A DNA stretch of 64,000 nt. Source: Telopea speciosissima (Eukaryota; Streptophyta; Magnoliopsida; Proteales; Proteaceae). Within the stretch, counting starts at the first letter, position 1. Each line of letters opens with the position of its first letter. The position numbers and the translations under genes are program-made. Of this stretch, positions 1 to 11,888 are shown piece after piece. The stretch lies in NCBI RefSeq assembly GCF_018873765.1, contig NC_057918.1, forward strand, positions 13,276,862 through 13,340,861. Direction: 5' to 3'. Below the pieces are notes generated by a model. The model was not told the DNA's origin. It searched no databases and worked only from the letters and a program-made list of their open reading frames with translations.

Positions 1-735
1 CCCCAAACTGCCCCACCCCCCATTGGTGCCACCTCCTAATGGGGAAGGAAAATCTAAAAGGCAGAAGGCATTGGCGTTTTACCCACTTTGGTATTGAAAA
101 TCTAAAGCCTAAGAAGCAATTTTGAATTTAATTTGATATTAATTTAAGTCTGATGGTTACCTTCCTCCGCCATTAGTGGGCATTGGCTTTTTACCCACTT
201 TGGCTGAAGCCCCCCTCTCTAATCTCTGTATATAAGTGGGCATCTGCTCTTTCACCTACTCACTAGTCACAGTTTTATCTGCAGTTCTGCACTTCAAAAT
301 TTGAGCACAGCAACTCTTGATTCCGCCTCAGGAGAGGGACAGAAGGCACCACCCCTTTGGTCTATGCTTGCCGTGAATGAGAAGGAGAAGAAGAAGAGAA
401 GGGAAGAGAGACGCAACGATGGTAGAGCTTGTGCAAGGATGATGACGATGGTGATGAACAGAGGAAGCTTTACACCAACAGAACCCGAATCGTGAAAGCA
501 AAAATGCCAGTGAGAATAAAGAACAAAATATTCATGTGAATGCCAACAAAGGCAATTGCACCAAAAAAAATAAATAAAAATCAACATGGTGTCGTAGAAC
601 AACAGAGAATCTCGCAGAATTAGCCCTAACGAATCCCATCACCGAAAACCCAGAAGAGGAAGAAGAAGAAGAAACAAAACGGAAAGGACCCAATTCAAAC
701 TGTCCTCTCCTTTTTTGTTCACATTTTTAACATAC
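1..735 (-). other. First intron of the CDPK gene (partial), no exon found
   Basis: This stretch follows the donor site of the kinase exon at 736 on the minus strand. I looked for the expected next kinase exon (the region that follows the ATP-binding lysine in the family) in all minus frames and found nothing. The intron is therefore at least 735 bp long, or the gene is broken here. The plus strand has a purine-rich stretch near 370-420 that opens a meaningless reading frame. Confidence 0.45.
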
Positions 736-1143
736 CTTATTCTTCTCTATTCTCTTGACGACGACCTGTTCCCCGGTGGATTTATTGGTGGCAACAAACG
801 TATAACCAAACTGCCCGTGACCCAACAATTTCCCGATCGAATACTTATTATCGAAATCCTTGGCGTACCCAAAATCCGTCCGCTTTCCATATGGAGTAAC
901 CCCGCTGGGCCACCTCGAATGCCCTTTATCCTTCTGTTGCTGCTGTGATCGATTTTTATGGCTCTCATATGGCTTCTGTGGTGGATGATGCGATGTATCC
1001 TTCTGGGTCGCCGCTGTTGAACAGGTTTTGGAGCTCTCTTTCTGGTTCTTTTTGTTGTTTTTATTGCTGCTGTTGCTGTTGTTGTTAGAAGGGGCGTTGC
1101 TGTTTGCGTCACTGACTTTGGTAGTTGAAAGACAGATTCCCAT
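736..1143 (-). CDS. Calcium-dependent protein kinase, first exon (partial; CPK16/18/28 group)
   Basis: The exon encodes 136 residues from ATG at 1143 to a clean donor (AAG|GTATGT) at 736, phase 0. The N-terminus is MGICLS: Gly2 suits N-myristoylation and Cys4 palmitoylation, as in membrane-anchored CDPKs. A low-complexity variable domain rich in Asn, Ser and Gln follows. Then comes a segment typical of group IV CDPKs (PYGKRTDFGYAKDFDNKYSIG), the glycine-rich ATP loop LGHGQFGYT and the catalytic lysine in VVVKRIEKNK. In the family this protein is a Ser/Thr kinase switched on by Ca2+ through a C-terminal EF-hand domain and acts in immunity and development. The kinase lobe and EF hands are not in the window, so whether the gene is whole cannot be judged. 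The assignment to the CPK16/18/28 group comes from recalled family sequences. Confidence 0.85.
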
Positions 1144-1194
1144 GATTTTGCAGAACAGCTTCTCGTGTTTGCAGATGGGAGAACCATCAAATTG

Positions 1195-1201
1195 ATTTAT
1201 A
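1195..1201 (-). promoter_or_regulatory. Possible TATA box of the CDPK gene
   Basis: TATAAAT on the minus strand, about 52 bp upstream of the start codon at 1143. The spacing leaves only a very short 5' UTR, so a more distal promoter is possible. Confidence 0.25.
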
Positions 1202-3344
1202 AAGACTGGTGTTAATCATCAAAACCATTAAAGAAAGCTTAAAGCAAATGGAAGGAAGAAGACAAGAAAGAGAGTTGGTCAAAAGATGAGACTTTTTTGA
1301 AGCGACGAGGTAAGAGAATGGGGGGTGCTGCTTGCTGGAACTCCCCCTCTTTTTTGAACCCATGTTCTTAGTTTCTTCCGCCTTCAGACCAACGAAGACG
1401 ATGAAGAGAGGGGTAATTTGGGGTTTTATTCTTAAGGGTATTATGAGAAATTCATCCTTTTATAAAAGATTTATTTTTCAGCGTAGCCGTCATATTCTTG
1501 ACCGTACAGGTAAGTTAGTTAAAGATCAGATCTGTCTAAGTTGTTTAAAAGGAGGTGAACTGGCAAACTAAGAAGGTGATAAATTTGTAGAAATTGGGTA
1601 GCTAGCTAGCTAGGCAATTCTCAAATTAAATCATCCCCACCAAAGACTTGCCATCGACACCATAACAAGACCCGATCGAGTGCATGAAATCTTTACTCAT
1701 TGTGTATGTATTTCACGAAGGGAGGGGGGGGCTCTTTGCACTGTTTATGGTCAGAGGAACTTTTCACTGGAAGGTAATGTATGTATCTTTCTGATTTTCT
1801 TATTTGGGATCTTTAGTTTTAGGCCAATCTAATAGCGTTTTTGTTGGTAGGTTCTTAAATGTGCTTTTGGTTAATAAAGCAAAGGATATTGAAGAGATCA
1901 AAGGGGATTAGGATCGTTTCCAGGGAGGCGTGCGCCCAGGGTGCTGCTAGGGGCATCCAATAGATGCACGCCTAGGGATGTGTTCGACACAGTCCAGCAG
2001 CTAGCAGCACCCTGGGCTTGCTGGGCTCTCTAGAGACGAGATGCGAATTATAAGGTTTTAGGTTGAAATTAGTACTAGCCTCTATGGATTTAGCCGTTTA
2101 GGGTTTTAGATCTTAGATAGATAGGGATGTAAATGAATAATCGAAAATCCGAATCCGATAAGTATCTCTATCACTTTAGGGACGTAAATATTTGAAAAAA
2201 AAAAATCCGAATACTTGATAACAAAAAGTGAAGTAAATAACGATCTTGACTGCCAGGGAGAGGAAAAAGAAAAAGAGTAACTTGATTAGCTTGGGAATCG
2301 AATCCATTACTCTTCTTCTCTCCGCTCCCTCTTCTCTGCCTTTTTTTTTTTCTGGTTTCCTCCAAGTCCGGCTGAACTCTTGCACCGCTGCGAAGTCCAT
2401 ATATCCATTCCCACCGCCAGCGGTGCGAACCCCGAACACCACACCTTGTAATTCGTCAAGCATTTGCTGGAGTGATAACGATGGTTGTCGGGGTGAAGCC
2501 TTTCTTCGTCAGTTGTGGCCGGAGTCGGTAAGGTTGCAGATTCTTCGTCTGGTGAGGATTTTTCGGTTTTTCGATGGGGAGAAAGAAGAAGATGGTGTTT
2601 TAGGTTTTAAGATTACGAGGGTAGAATAAATGCTTCACTACATCATCAAAAGGGTATTTTCGGGTTAAAAATTTTGAGTCAACTAACGTCATCATTTCAC
2701 AGTTATTCACGAATAGATTGGGTGAGGTCTTAATTACTTTTCCAAAGTAGGGGAGGTTATGTTAATTTTTGAAACAAGAGGGGATGTTCTTAATATTTTG
2801 TTAAATCTTAGAAGTGGTTAGCATAATTTTCCCTTGAGATATTGAAAAACTAGGAAAATCACATCTTCACTTAGTGCAAGCATAGCCCCCCTCTCTGCCT
2901 GCAACTTTGAGATGCTTCTCCACCTGCAACTCACCTCGCCCCCCTCTCTGCTCCCACCTTTAGTGCAAAGGGTAATCTTGTAAAAATTGTGGTTGGTTTT
3001 TTTTTTTAATGTTCTGGTATAAAGGGTATTTTAGTCAATTGCACTTCATAAAGTTAACCCCGTTAGTTTTTGGGCCCAAATTGATATATTGGAACTTAAG
3101 GGGGTGACATTAATTCCACAATCCAACAGAGGGGGTGTCGATGAAAATTTCCCTTTTTTTTTTTATTTTTTATAAATAGAGATTATGGCAATTCTTAAAG
3201 GGTGATTGATCTCCTACACAGTGATCTTGCACTCACAAGTTGAGCTGAGAACTCCATAATGAGAGACCAAACTACTAAAGTACTATTCGTTTATATGGTA
3301 GATGCGATGTTGAAAATGTGTCCAGATTGATTAACGGGGGATCT
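1202..3344. other. Intergenic, repeat-rich
   Basis: No supportable gene. It holds a 16-bp inverted repeat (1935-1950 with 2001-2016), a degenerate fragment near 2120-2210 of the element type that starts with GGGATGTAAAT, and a purine/pyrimidine-rich open frame around 2246-2629 with no recognisable domain. Several short stretches near 2830 and 3145 resemble the AT-rich ends of plant MITEs. Confidence 0.4.
1935..2016. repeat. Short inverted repeat (hairpin)
   Basis: CCCAGGGTGCTGCTAG at 1935-1950 is matched by its exact reverse complement at 2001-2016, giving a 16-bp stem around a 50-bp loop. It is probably a remnant of a small inverted-repeat element. Confidence 0.5.
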
Positions 3345-3511
3345 TTATCACCTCCAGTTTGCTGACCGGCCCAGTTCCCCAGTTCCTCTAACAAAGGGGG
3401 GGCTGAAATGACCTCTCTACCCATGCCCAAACACCCTGCCCGGGTGGGGTCCACCATCCCCCTATTAGAGGAACTGGGGAACTGGGCCGGTCAGCAAACT
3501 GGAGGTGATAA
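3345..3511. mobile_element. MITE with about 47-bp terminal inverted repeats (family A, copy 1)
   Basis: The element starts TTATCACCTCCAG and ends with the near-perfect reverse complement. The arms (about 3345-3391 and 3465-3511) pair almost without mismatch and enclose a core of about 73 bp. The core contains GAAATGACC and TGCCCG(G/A)GTGGGGTCC, which recur in a second copy at 22014-22167 inside a UFD2 intron, so this is a dispersed family. There is no coding capacity. Superfamily is not assigned because I see no clear target duplication. Confidence 0.65.
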
Positions 3512-3580
3512 TTTTCCGTTAACGGGGTTGTCTATGTAGTACCATTATCCTATTAAGAAACTTAGAGAGAAGAAGTTATT

Positions 3581-3770
3581 TTAAAGGGCAAGAGAACGCT
3601 ACCTGGTCCAATGGCTCTTGTGCCAGCACGGGGTCAATGGGAGCATGCACGTAAGTATCACGAGGGGCAAGATTTCCACCTTTCTATGGAGGCAAATCGG
3701 TCATTTCGCATCCACAGGTGTTTAGCCATAGGACCACGCGACTAGATAGTGTTCTTTTGCCCTTTTTTAA
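3581..3770. mobile_element. MITE-like element, TIR AAAGGGCAAGAGAAC
   Basis: The left end (TTAAAGGGCAAGAGAACGCTA) and right end (TAGTGTTCTTTTGCCC plus a T run and AA) are imperfect inverted repeats of about 18 bp around 150 bp of non-coding DNA. Flanking TTA/TAA could be a three-base target duplication, but T and A runs at the border make this ambiguous. Confidence 0.45.
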
Positions 3771-5700
3771 ATTAGGAAACTAGATTATAGTCTCCAATAA
3801 ATAAGGGATATGGGAAGGAATGGTCGCCCACTGCAGTTAGCACTCCTCTCTCTCCCTATATATATTTTTAGGGTTTTTACTACCCTATTTTTTTTGTGGT
3901 GCTTCCCTCTCTTCTCTCCTGAACAGTGAGATCAAGGTTTTGACCCTTACGAGTGAGTGAGTTAAGGTGAATGTCTCCTTAATGATCATGCAAGTCTTGC
4001 CGTGCGAAGTGTTCGAGACATGAAATACCTTATGTTACTAGGTTGTGAAATAACATGAAATCCCTTATGATCATTCAAGTCTTGCCGCACGAAGTGTTCG
4101 TGACATGAAATCCCTTATGTTACTAGGTTGTGAAATAACATGAAATCCCTTATGATCATTCAAGTCTTGTGCGCCGAAGTGTTGAAGATATTTATTTTCC
4201 CTTTCTATGAGTTGTTACCTATTCCTACGTGAGGACGATCTTAGTTCTAATGAGATTGGATGACTAAATTTATTTTTCCGTTGCATTTCCAATGAATCCA
4301 ACATAGAAAACTTTGCCACCATCTTGAAAGGATTTGACAAAGAGAATCGAAGTTTGAAAGGGTATAGAGTTCATGGCACAAGTCTGTGAGTATACGATTC
4401 CAATCAAGCAAAATCTATGCTCTGGGGAGAGTACCACTGGTGTGTCTTGAGTCATAGGGGCCGGTCTTAAGTTGGGTAAGCCTACCAAAGTCCTAAACCT
4501 CGATCTCTTTTGTAGTGATTGGAGCAACCCAATTGAGAGTAACATAAATATGCATTTATTGTATCTCGTCTGCAAGTTAAGCTCGTTAGATTCCAATTTA
4601 AAAGCTCAAACCATTAGGTGAAGGGACCAACAAGCATATATATGAAGATACTTCCAATTAAGGTCTTAGACAATCTATGTGTGACAAAACTATATATATA
4701 ACTTCAAGCCACGTATGTACTATTTTTTGGCCACGTACGTACTTATTCACATGTATGCATACAGAATAAGACGACACCCTACACATGGAGATTAAGACCG
4801 ATAAAGGAAAGGCGACCAAGAGATGGTTGTACTACCATGTTAAAACTTAGGGATCGAGCCCAAAATCTTATATAGCCCAAGATTCCTGTTCCTCCTCCCT
4901 TATGTAAGTCTAGGCTTTTGGGTTGGACCCTCCAAATTAAAATGATATCAGATCCCATGGTTCTTATTCCTCCCTAGTAGATAGACTCATTTCATGTATT
5001 TGGTATTGCCCCATTCTACAAACATGCAAGGGGAAGGGAAAGTGTTAAAATATAGGGAACATTGGACTCTTTAGGTCCTTAATTGGTGCCTTTGTATACT
5101 TAAAAAGGAGCTAGCTATCTCACATTGAAATCTCTAGATTCTTTTATACCCTCTTCAAATAAAATAAAATAAAAAAAAAAAGTGGGATCTACACTGACAA
5201 TATTTCTCACCTATTTTGATCATATGGGCCATATATGCGTGATACCATTTTCCAACCCCACATTGGTTGTAGTACGTAGATTCCATCTTACACTTCCCTC
5301 ATAGAACCCTCTACCTTTAGTTATTTACCTGAGCCGTGAACCCCGCAACACCCTTAAATTTATTTTTATTTTTTTTTTTAAGAAAAAAAATTAAATGTAA
5401 TGCTTTAATTAATGAGGCACTGATCGAATAGAATAGATAGAGTTGGAGGGTTGAATCTTTCAACCCCGTTGACAAAACAAAATGAAGATTTTATTTATTT
5501 TTTGGGTAAACAAGTCTTTATTTAGAATAAGACATGCAAAACTCATGGCCATGCAAAATGAAGAAATTAAAACAAGAAACAAAACGGTTATTGGTCAAGT
5601 GGAAGGCCTCCCTTGTCGCCCCATTTCTCTCTATTTCTGGGTGAGGATCACCCTCTGGTCCTGGTATTTGGATCAGATCTCTGTTTTAATTTGGGCTATC
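3771..5700. other. Intergenic region upstream of the pectate lyase gene
   Basis: No gene seen. It holds the 85-bp tandem repeat listed separately and otherwise AT-rich unique DNA. Short open frames here have no family features. Confidence 0.4.
3982..4185. repeat. Tandem repeat, 85-bp unit, about 2.4 copies
   Basis: Units begin ATGATCAT at 3982, 4067 and 4152, so the spacing is exactly 85 bp. The shared core includes CAAGTCTTG, CGAAGTGTT and GACATGAAAT. The third unit is partial. Differences between units are a few single bases. Confidence 0.75.
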
Positions 5701-5711
5701 CATTGCCCCTA

Positions 5712-5720
5712 TATATATAA
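5712..5720 (+). promoter_or_regulatory. TATA box of the pectate lyase gene
   Basis: TATATATAA lies about 220 bp upstream of the ATG at 5937 in an otherwise mixed sequence. This would give a 5' UTR of roughly 190 bases that ends in a run of GAGAGTGA repeats just before the start codon. Confidence 0.5.
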
Positions 5721-5936
5721 AGACATGATGATGTTTTTCACATGTCAGGGTAAAAACCGAGCATGGTGTAAAGTGAGGGTGGGTTCTATTTGTTGTTGGT
5801 CTTTTAATTTATCTCTGAATCCATCTTACCTTTCGCCATCGCTCATCCAGTATCTCACAATTATCAATCTGAAGTTATAATAATAAAATAAAACAGAGAC
5901 AGACAGACACTGTGAGAGTGAGAGTGAGAGTGCAAA

Positions 5937-7425
5937 ATGGTGGAGTTAGCTATTATTAAGCCCAACAACATCTTCTTTTTCTTTTTCTTCTTCTTTTTGT
6001 TCACCTATGCTGTGAAGGCCCATATAGCAACGAACTTCGAAGGGGCGTTGACGAGAAGGTTGTTGCTTCAACAGAAAGAAGAAGTGGGGGCCGGGGGCCC
6101 ATGCCAGGCAACGAACCCAATAGACAGCTGCTGGAGGTGCCAAGCCAACTGGGAGATGAATCGAAAGAGTTACGCCAAGTGCGCGCTGGGGTTCGGCAGG
6201 AAGACTAGGGGTGGCGAGAACGGCCGCATCTACGTTGTCACTGACCCCTCCGACAGCGACATGGTCAACCCAAAGAACGGCACCCTCCGTTACGGTGTCA
6301 TCCAGAACGAGCCACTTTGGATCATCTTTGCCCACGACATGACCATCCGCCTCAACCAGGAGCTCATTATGACATCCAACAAGACCATCGACGGCCGTGG
6401 CGCCAACGTTCACATCGCCAACGGCGCTGGTATAACCATCCAGTTCGTCCACGATATCATCATCACTAACCTCCACATCCACGACATCAAAGCCACCAAA
6501 GGCGGCGATATCCGTGATTCCGTCGACCACCACGGTCAGCGCACCTCCAGCGACGGCGATGGTATTAACATCTTCGGATCCACCAACATCTGGATCGACC
6601 ACATGTCCATGTCCAACTGCAAGGATGGACTCATCGACGCCGTCATGGGTTCCACCGCCATTACCATCTCCAATAACTACTTCTCTAGCCACGACCATGT
6701 AAGTAACTCTCGATACTAACTAACTTCTTCTTTTTTTTCTTTTTTTTTGTATTTTTTCAATTTATCAATTTTTTATTTTATATCAGATGATATGATACTA
6801 ATTAAAACTAACTGATTTCTCTCTAACTAACAAACGAACGAACTTAATATGACTAACTAGAAATCGGCCGAGTGAGTTTCTTTCCGAGTCGACTCACTGA
6901 TGTTTTTGGTGACCCTAATATTATTATTGATTATTATGTTAATTTTTATAATAATAGGTGATGCTGTTAGGAGCAAATGACACCTACGCCGATGACGAGA
7001 AGATGCAGGTCACCGTAGCATTCAACCACTTCGGGCCAGGATTAGTACAGAGGATGCCCAGGGTCCGATGGGGATTCGCCCACGTGGTGAACAACGATTA
7101 CACCCACTGGGAAATGTACGCCATTGGTGGCAGCACACACCCAACCATCCTAAGTCAGGGCAACCGCTTCGTCGCTTCAGATTCATCGGCATTCAAGCAG
7201 GTTACCCATAGGGATTACGCAACCGAGGACGTGTGGAAGAACTGGGACTGGAGATCTGAGGGTGATCTAATGGAGAACGGTGCCTTCTTCGTCCAATCTG
7301 GATCCCCATTAAAGAAGGAGTCCTTCTCCAGCGAAGACATGATCAGCCCAAAGCCCGCCACCTCTGTCCCCGAGCTTACTCGCTTTGCTGGTGCACTCAA
7401 CTGCACGGTTGGCAAGCCTTGCTAA
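5937..7425 (+). CDS. Pectate lyase (PL1), pollen/LAT59-like, two exons
   Basis: Exons 5937-6698 and 6958-7425 (CAT|GTAAGT ... ATAG|GTGATG, phase 0) encode 409 residues. A very hydrophobic, phenylalanine-rich N-terminal segment (residues about 13-28) is a signal peptide, so the enzyme is secreted to the cell wall. The mature part has the PL1 parallel beta-helix signatures [50 protein letters not shown] and VMLLG. The catalytic arginine region RMPRVRWG is followed by [17 protein letters not shown]. The family cleaves de-methylated pectin by Ca2+-dependent beta-elimination. Similarity to the LAT56/LAT59 pollen clade is strong ([21 protein letters not shown] region), so a role in pollen-tube or wall loosening is inferred. 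All key motifs are present and no break is seen. Confidence 0.93.
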
Positions 7426-8300
7426 TTAATTTGGTGGCTCTTCTTCTTCAGACACTTCACCTTAGTACGTAGCCTACCATGCTTAAACAAAGGAGCAACT
7501 ATGTAGGTGTGTAGGTCGGGGATCCATAAGAGATAGCGACTTTAGCCCATTGAGGGTTTTAGTTTCTAAGGAAAAAATATAAATAAGTAAACAAAAAGAG
7601 AAAGAAGATGGAAGAAAAAGAGAATATTCATATATATATATATACATTGGTGGGTATCAGCTAGCTACTGATTCAATTTATTGGTAATATGAATTACTAC
7701 TATTTTCTTCTCTACTCTCTCTCAATCTCTCCGTCTCTTCCAGTCCCACCACGCACCACCGCCTGAAAAATTATTGCCCCCAGTTCTGGGGGCGGCTGGT
7801 CATCGCCCATGTGTGCACAGTGGGTCCCACCATACACACATGGGTGGTGCCCAACCGCACAATGTGCACAGGACCCCCCCCCCTCCGTATTGGGGTCGAT
7901 AAAGATCCCGACCACCCGGCTTAGCTTGCAACTTTGGGTCAGAATCATTTTACATCTATTTCAATGATTGGCATGCCTCTAGCCCAGCGAGTGATCGATA
8001 GCCAATTAATATTATTGAGATTATAAAATATATTTGACCGGATCGGATGTATTTTAACTGATAAAGAAGAAGATAAACAACCCCAATATTGTTCCACATA
8101 CACATTCACAAAAAGACTGCTGGTACCATATAATTAACTGTTTAATTAGAGAGTTGAATATTCAAGATCAATTAAACAGTTTACTGAACGTACAACGAAC
8201 ACCCTAAGAACTGAACAAGTATACTGGCCTTGTGGCCACTTTGAAGTACTCGCGCGCGCGGTATTAATTACAGATTATTTGCATTGTTGAATTTAAGTAT

Positions 8301-8334
<34 letters not shown>

Positions 8335-10198
8335 GCTGGATATATGTCTTCAATTCCAGTTCTTAATTCCCACTCTAATAAATAAATATGAGAATTAGTC
8401 CCTTCAACTATCTCAGCTCCAAGATAAATTAATGCATCCATATCCTAGCTAGCTAACACCCAAATTAGTGGAAAACATTATATTAATTTCTAAGATGCAT
8501 GTACGTGTACGTACATAGGTCTCCCATAAATGCTAAAGAAATTAGTTCATGCATGGATGTGATACATAACCACGACGTACATTCTATTCTAAAAGTATAT
8601 CCCTAAAGGTGCTAATTAAATATATAGTGGAAAATAAATAATTAATCTAATCTTTCCCACCAGGGCGGATCTAATCCCAACAGCAAATGCGGTCTCCCTG
8701 CTTCCACCAAAACCAACCAACTGGGCCAGCCAACCAGCATACATTCCACGATCAAACATTTCTGAACAACAATAAGATAATGAGATTAAAGGATAAAGAC
8801 ACTTTTACTTGAAATTAATAGGATCCAGAAAGAGTTTCTTAGCTTGCAGTTACGTTCCATACATTAATTTAAAAAACATTTAAAAATGCAATAGTGATAA
8901 TTCATATATATCGTCGTCGTGGAATCTATTTATCAAAAAGGATCCAGCTATTATCTTACAGTTAGGTTCCATTTGCCTAAACGTACAACCTTAAAATTAG
9001 CTCAGGAATATATAATAAACTGATCTATCTCATATAGCCAGCCTATTCATCAAGAAAAACAAAGCTATTAAGAGAATCATGCACTTAAAGTATTGTGTTG
9101 TAAGGTGGTCTCAAAAGAAACTTGCACCACCTCAGCAGGAGTTGGGGATCTACCTAGCTAGACCCTTTTCTTGGTCGATTTCTCATTCCACCCTCTCTCT
9201 CTCTTTGTTTGCATTGTGTTGCTACGAAATTCGGCATTGATGGCGTGATTTGAAGATGCCACAAAATGAATTGAATCAAAGAGTGGGTTCTACCCGTGCC
9301 TTGGTAATCCAAGGACTTTTCAAATGCAATGCCAAGAAAAAGAAAGAGGAGAAATCAAATTAATTTACTCTCCAGATACAGCTATGGTAAAATGTTTACA
9401 AACCCTCCATTAACGCCCAATGACGCCTCTTTTGAGATGCTCTCATCTTGCCATTGAAGGACTGTAGAGATCTTCAATTTGACTAAGAACATAGTGTTGT
9501 TGAAGAGTAACCCCAAGAAGTTCTTTAAAGGAAAAGAACAGAAACCATTTACGTTACACTACTCCTAAAAAAAAAGAAAGATAAATTGCAAATTGTTTGA
9601 TTGATTTTTGGATCCTTTCTTCATCGCCATTATCACTTATATAGTTGTAGCTGGCAATCCCTTGTAGTCATTAGGTGGTTGAGTAACTTCCCATCTCCAT
9701 CACTTCACATTTGAATTTAAATTTGAGCACTTGTAGGTGGTTACGTAACTGCACATAACCTCCTTCACCACCTTCCCACTTTGTTGTTCAAATTTCAAAA
9801 AGAAACCCATTACATGGCATGTGCAATGCACGGCCTTGAAGTATGCATAGTTTTTCGGCCATTGACCGTTGTCTGACCATTTTCGGTTATGATCGTTTTC
9901 GGTCATTGATTGTTTCTGACCGAACTGACCGTTTTTCGGTCCCTTGCTAACAAATTAGTCTTGACATAAGTAGATTTCGGTCTATTTGTCTATTGACCGA
10001 AATAGACCGAAAATAGGGTGTAAACACATTGGAGTGAATTTTTTTTTATACTAATTTTTGTTGTTCATTTTTCTCCTACAGATATTTTAATAATAGGGCA
10101 TAGGGCTAGAATATGAGGAAAAGATAATCATGATCTAAGAGATATGGATTGAGAGTGAATTGTATTTTCTTGGGAGAGGAAGGTCTAAGTTACAAAGA
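7426..10198. other. Intergenic region after the pectate lyase
   Basis: No gene seen. 7770-7950 holds GC-rich, partly self-complementary DNA with a C run. A GA microsatellite lies at 8303-8330 and an alternating CG stretch near 8250. The remainder is AT-rich unique sequence. Confidence 0.4.
8303..8330. repeat. (AG)n microsatellite
   Basis: About 14 uninterrupted AG units. Confidence 0.9.
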
Positions 10199-10353
10199 CA
10201 GAGATGTAAACGGATGGTCAAAAAATCTGAATTCGATCCGCATCTGAATCCATCTGAATCCATTTAGAGGTATCCCGTATTCGGCTAGGGAATATTCGGA
10301 TCCAATCACATCCGATCTGTATCCGAGCTGAATCCAATCCATTTACATTCCTA
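10199..10353. mobile_element. Short hAT-like non-autonomous element
   Basis: The ends CAGAGATGTAAACGGAT and its imperfect complement ATCCATTTACATTCCTA form inverted repeats like those of the larger elements at 51087 and 51950. The core is built of variants of GAATCCATC/GATCCGAAT. No matching 8-bp target duplication was found, so the border is approximate. Confidence 0.4.
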
Positions 10354-10597
10354 GTTTTAGATTTAGGATTTAGGGTCACGGATAAAAACCGATACAATAC
10401 CAATATGGGTCGATATTGATTCTTGATCGGTATAGACTATGGTATTATTGATTGAGAGATCAATACCATATCTGATACTTTGTGTCGATACCGATTTTTA
10501 CCAATTTTTTATTTATTTATTTATTTTTTTTTAAATCTTTACTTGTATTTGTTAATTAGAGATGTGTAAGTAATGTCTTTGTTATGTGTAAAAGGGG

Positions 10598-10888
10598 GGA
10601 AAATCCTCTCCAATTTCTTAAAAGTGTAGCTCGGGGTTGAGAGCTCAACACCTGGCAGATGTGACATCCAAAGGTGTCGAGCTCGAGAAGAAAAAAAATA
10701 AAAAAGACTCAAACGACCTCAAACCATTGGATGTCACACCTATCAAGTGTCAATCTCTCAACCCCAAACTGCATCAAATTGACTCAATCAACCTCGGACC
10801 ATTGGATGTCGCATCAGCCGGGTGTCAACCTCAAATTGCACCAGACACACACACTTGTTGATCAAGGAATTGGAGAGAATTTTAATCC
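10598..10888. mobile_element. MITE with about 20-bp inverted ends
   Basis: The left end GAAAATCCTCTCCAATTTC and right end GGAATTGGAGAGAATTTTAATCC are imperfect inverted repeats. Inside, a module carrying ACCATTGGATGTC occurs twice (about 10724 and 10799), each followed by a GTGTCAA motif, so the core is itself duplicated. Non-coding. Confidence 0.5.
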
Positions 10889-11460
10889 GTAAACATAAAA
10901 GGAGAGCTGGCATAATAAGAAAGTGACAAAAAGATTGTAGAAGTTGGGTTCTCTTCAGAGGGGGAGAGAGAGACGGAAGAGAGCTTCCGCTGGCTACCGG
11001 TTCTCCTTGCACTCACAGCGGCTACCTTTCCATTCTCCGACGGCTTCTCTTCAGAGGGGGTCACCAAGACGGAAGAAACTTTCAGATAATTCGTGAAAGA
11101 GGAGAGAGAGGAGAGAGGGAAAGATAAAAAGTAAAAATAAACAGTAATAAAAACAAAAGTGAAAATATAAATTAAAATTATTTTTTTTTGGGAAATGTAA
11201 ATTTAAATTTGAAAAAGTGAAAGTTCACTTTTCACTTTGAACCGTTGTCAATCATCTAACTGGTAAATGGAGCAAAATGGAGCATGTCAGTAATGGAGCA
11301 GATAAAAATTGTAGTTAGCTGTAACAAGAGAATTTCCTAATTAAATCATTCCACATCATGCCAAGATTTCCAGAATCTCCATATACATTACACATCTATC
11401 ATTCCTTCCTTCCACCATGCCAAGATATCCGGAATCTCCAAATACAGTACACATCTATCA

Positions 11461-11498
11461 TTCCTTCCTTCCTTCCTTCCTTCCTTCCTTCCTTCCTT
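11461..11498. repeat. (TTCC)n microsatellite
   Basis: Nine to ten tandem TTCC units inside a locally duplicated segment: a related CATCTATCATTCCTTCC occurs just upstream at about 11393. Confidence 0.9.
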
Positions 11499-11613
11499 GT
11501 TGCATTTGATGCATTTGAAAAACAACTTGTTGGGCAGGATAGGGTTGCGGATGGAAGTGGGTGTACATGGACTGGCATAGTTAATGAATGTAGGCTCAAG
11601 TAATTACAACCCC

Positions 11614-11620
<7 letters not shown>

Positions 11621-11647
<27 letters not shown>
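11621..11647. repeat. (AT)n microsatellite
   Basis: About 13 AT units. Confidence 0.9.
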
Positions 11648-11651
<4 letters not shown>

Positions 11652-11845
11652 TAAAAGACTTAAAAGTACGAAAAAGATCCTGTGCATCTGGGCAGCTGGG
11701 CTGCATGTGTAGCGCTAGACTCAAAGTGCTACATTTTGACCGCCTTACCCCTGCTCGGACAACGCATTGGGGCAGGGGTAAGGGTGGGGGGTTTTTGGTT
11801 AAGTATATATAGGGTAAAAGGAAAGGAAGAAACTAACAAGAAAAG

Positions 11846-11847
<2 letters not shown>

Positions 11848-11887
<40 letters not shown>
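11848..11887. repeat. (CT)n microsatellite
   Basis: About 20 CT units, some 490 bp upstream of the PPR start codon. Confidence 0.9.

Positions 11888-11888
<1 letters not shown>

Noticed and set aside
300-495. Plus-strand frame opening at 301
   Set aside because: Basic low-complexity peptide in a purine-rich intron stretch, with no conserved features.
2246-2629. Plus-strand open frame of 127 codons
   Set aside because: Low-complexity start (K/S/F runs), no recognisable domain, no TATA box or splice support.
5946-6698. Long open frame on the minus strand opposite the pectate lyase
   Set aside because: It is the shadow of the GC-rich coding exon: no domain, valine/aspartate-rich composition.
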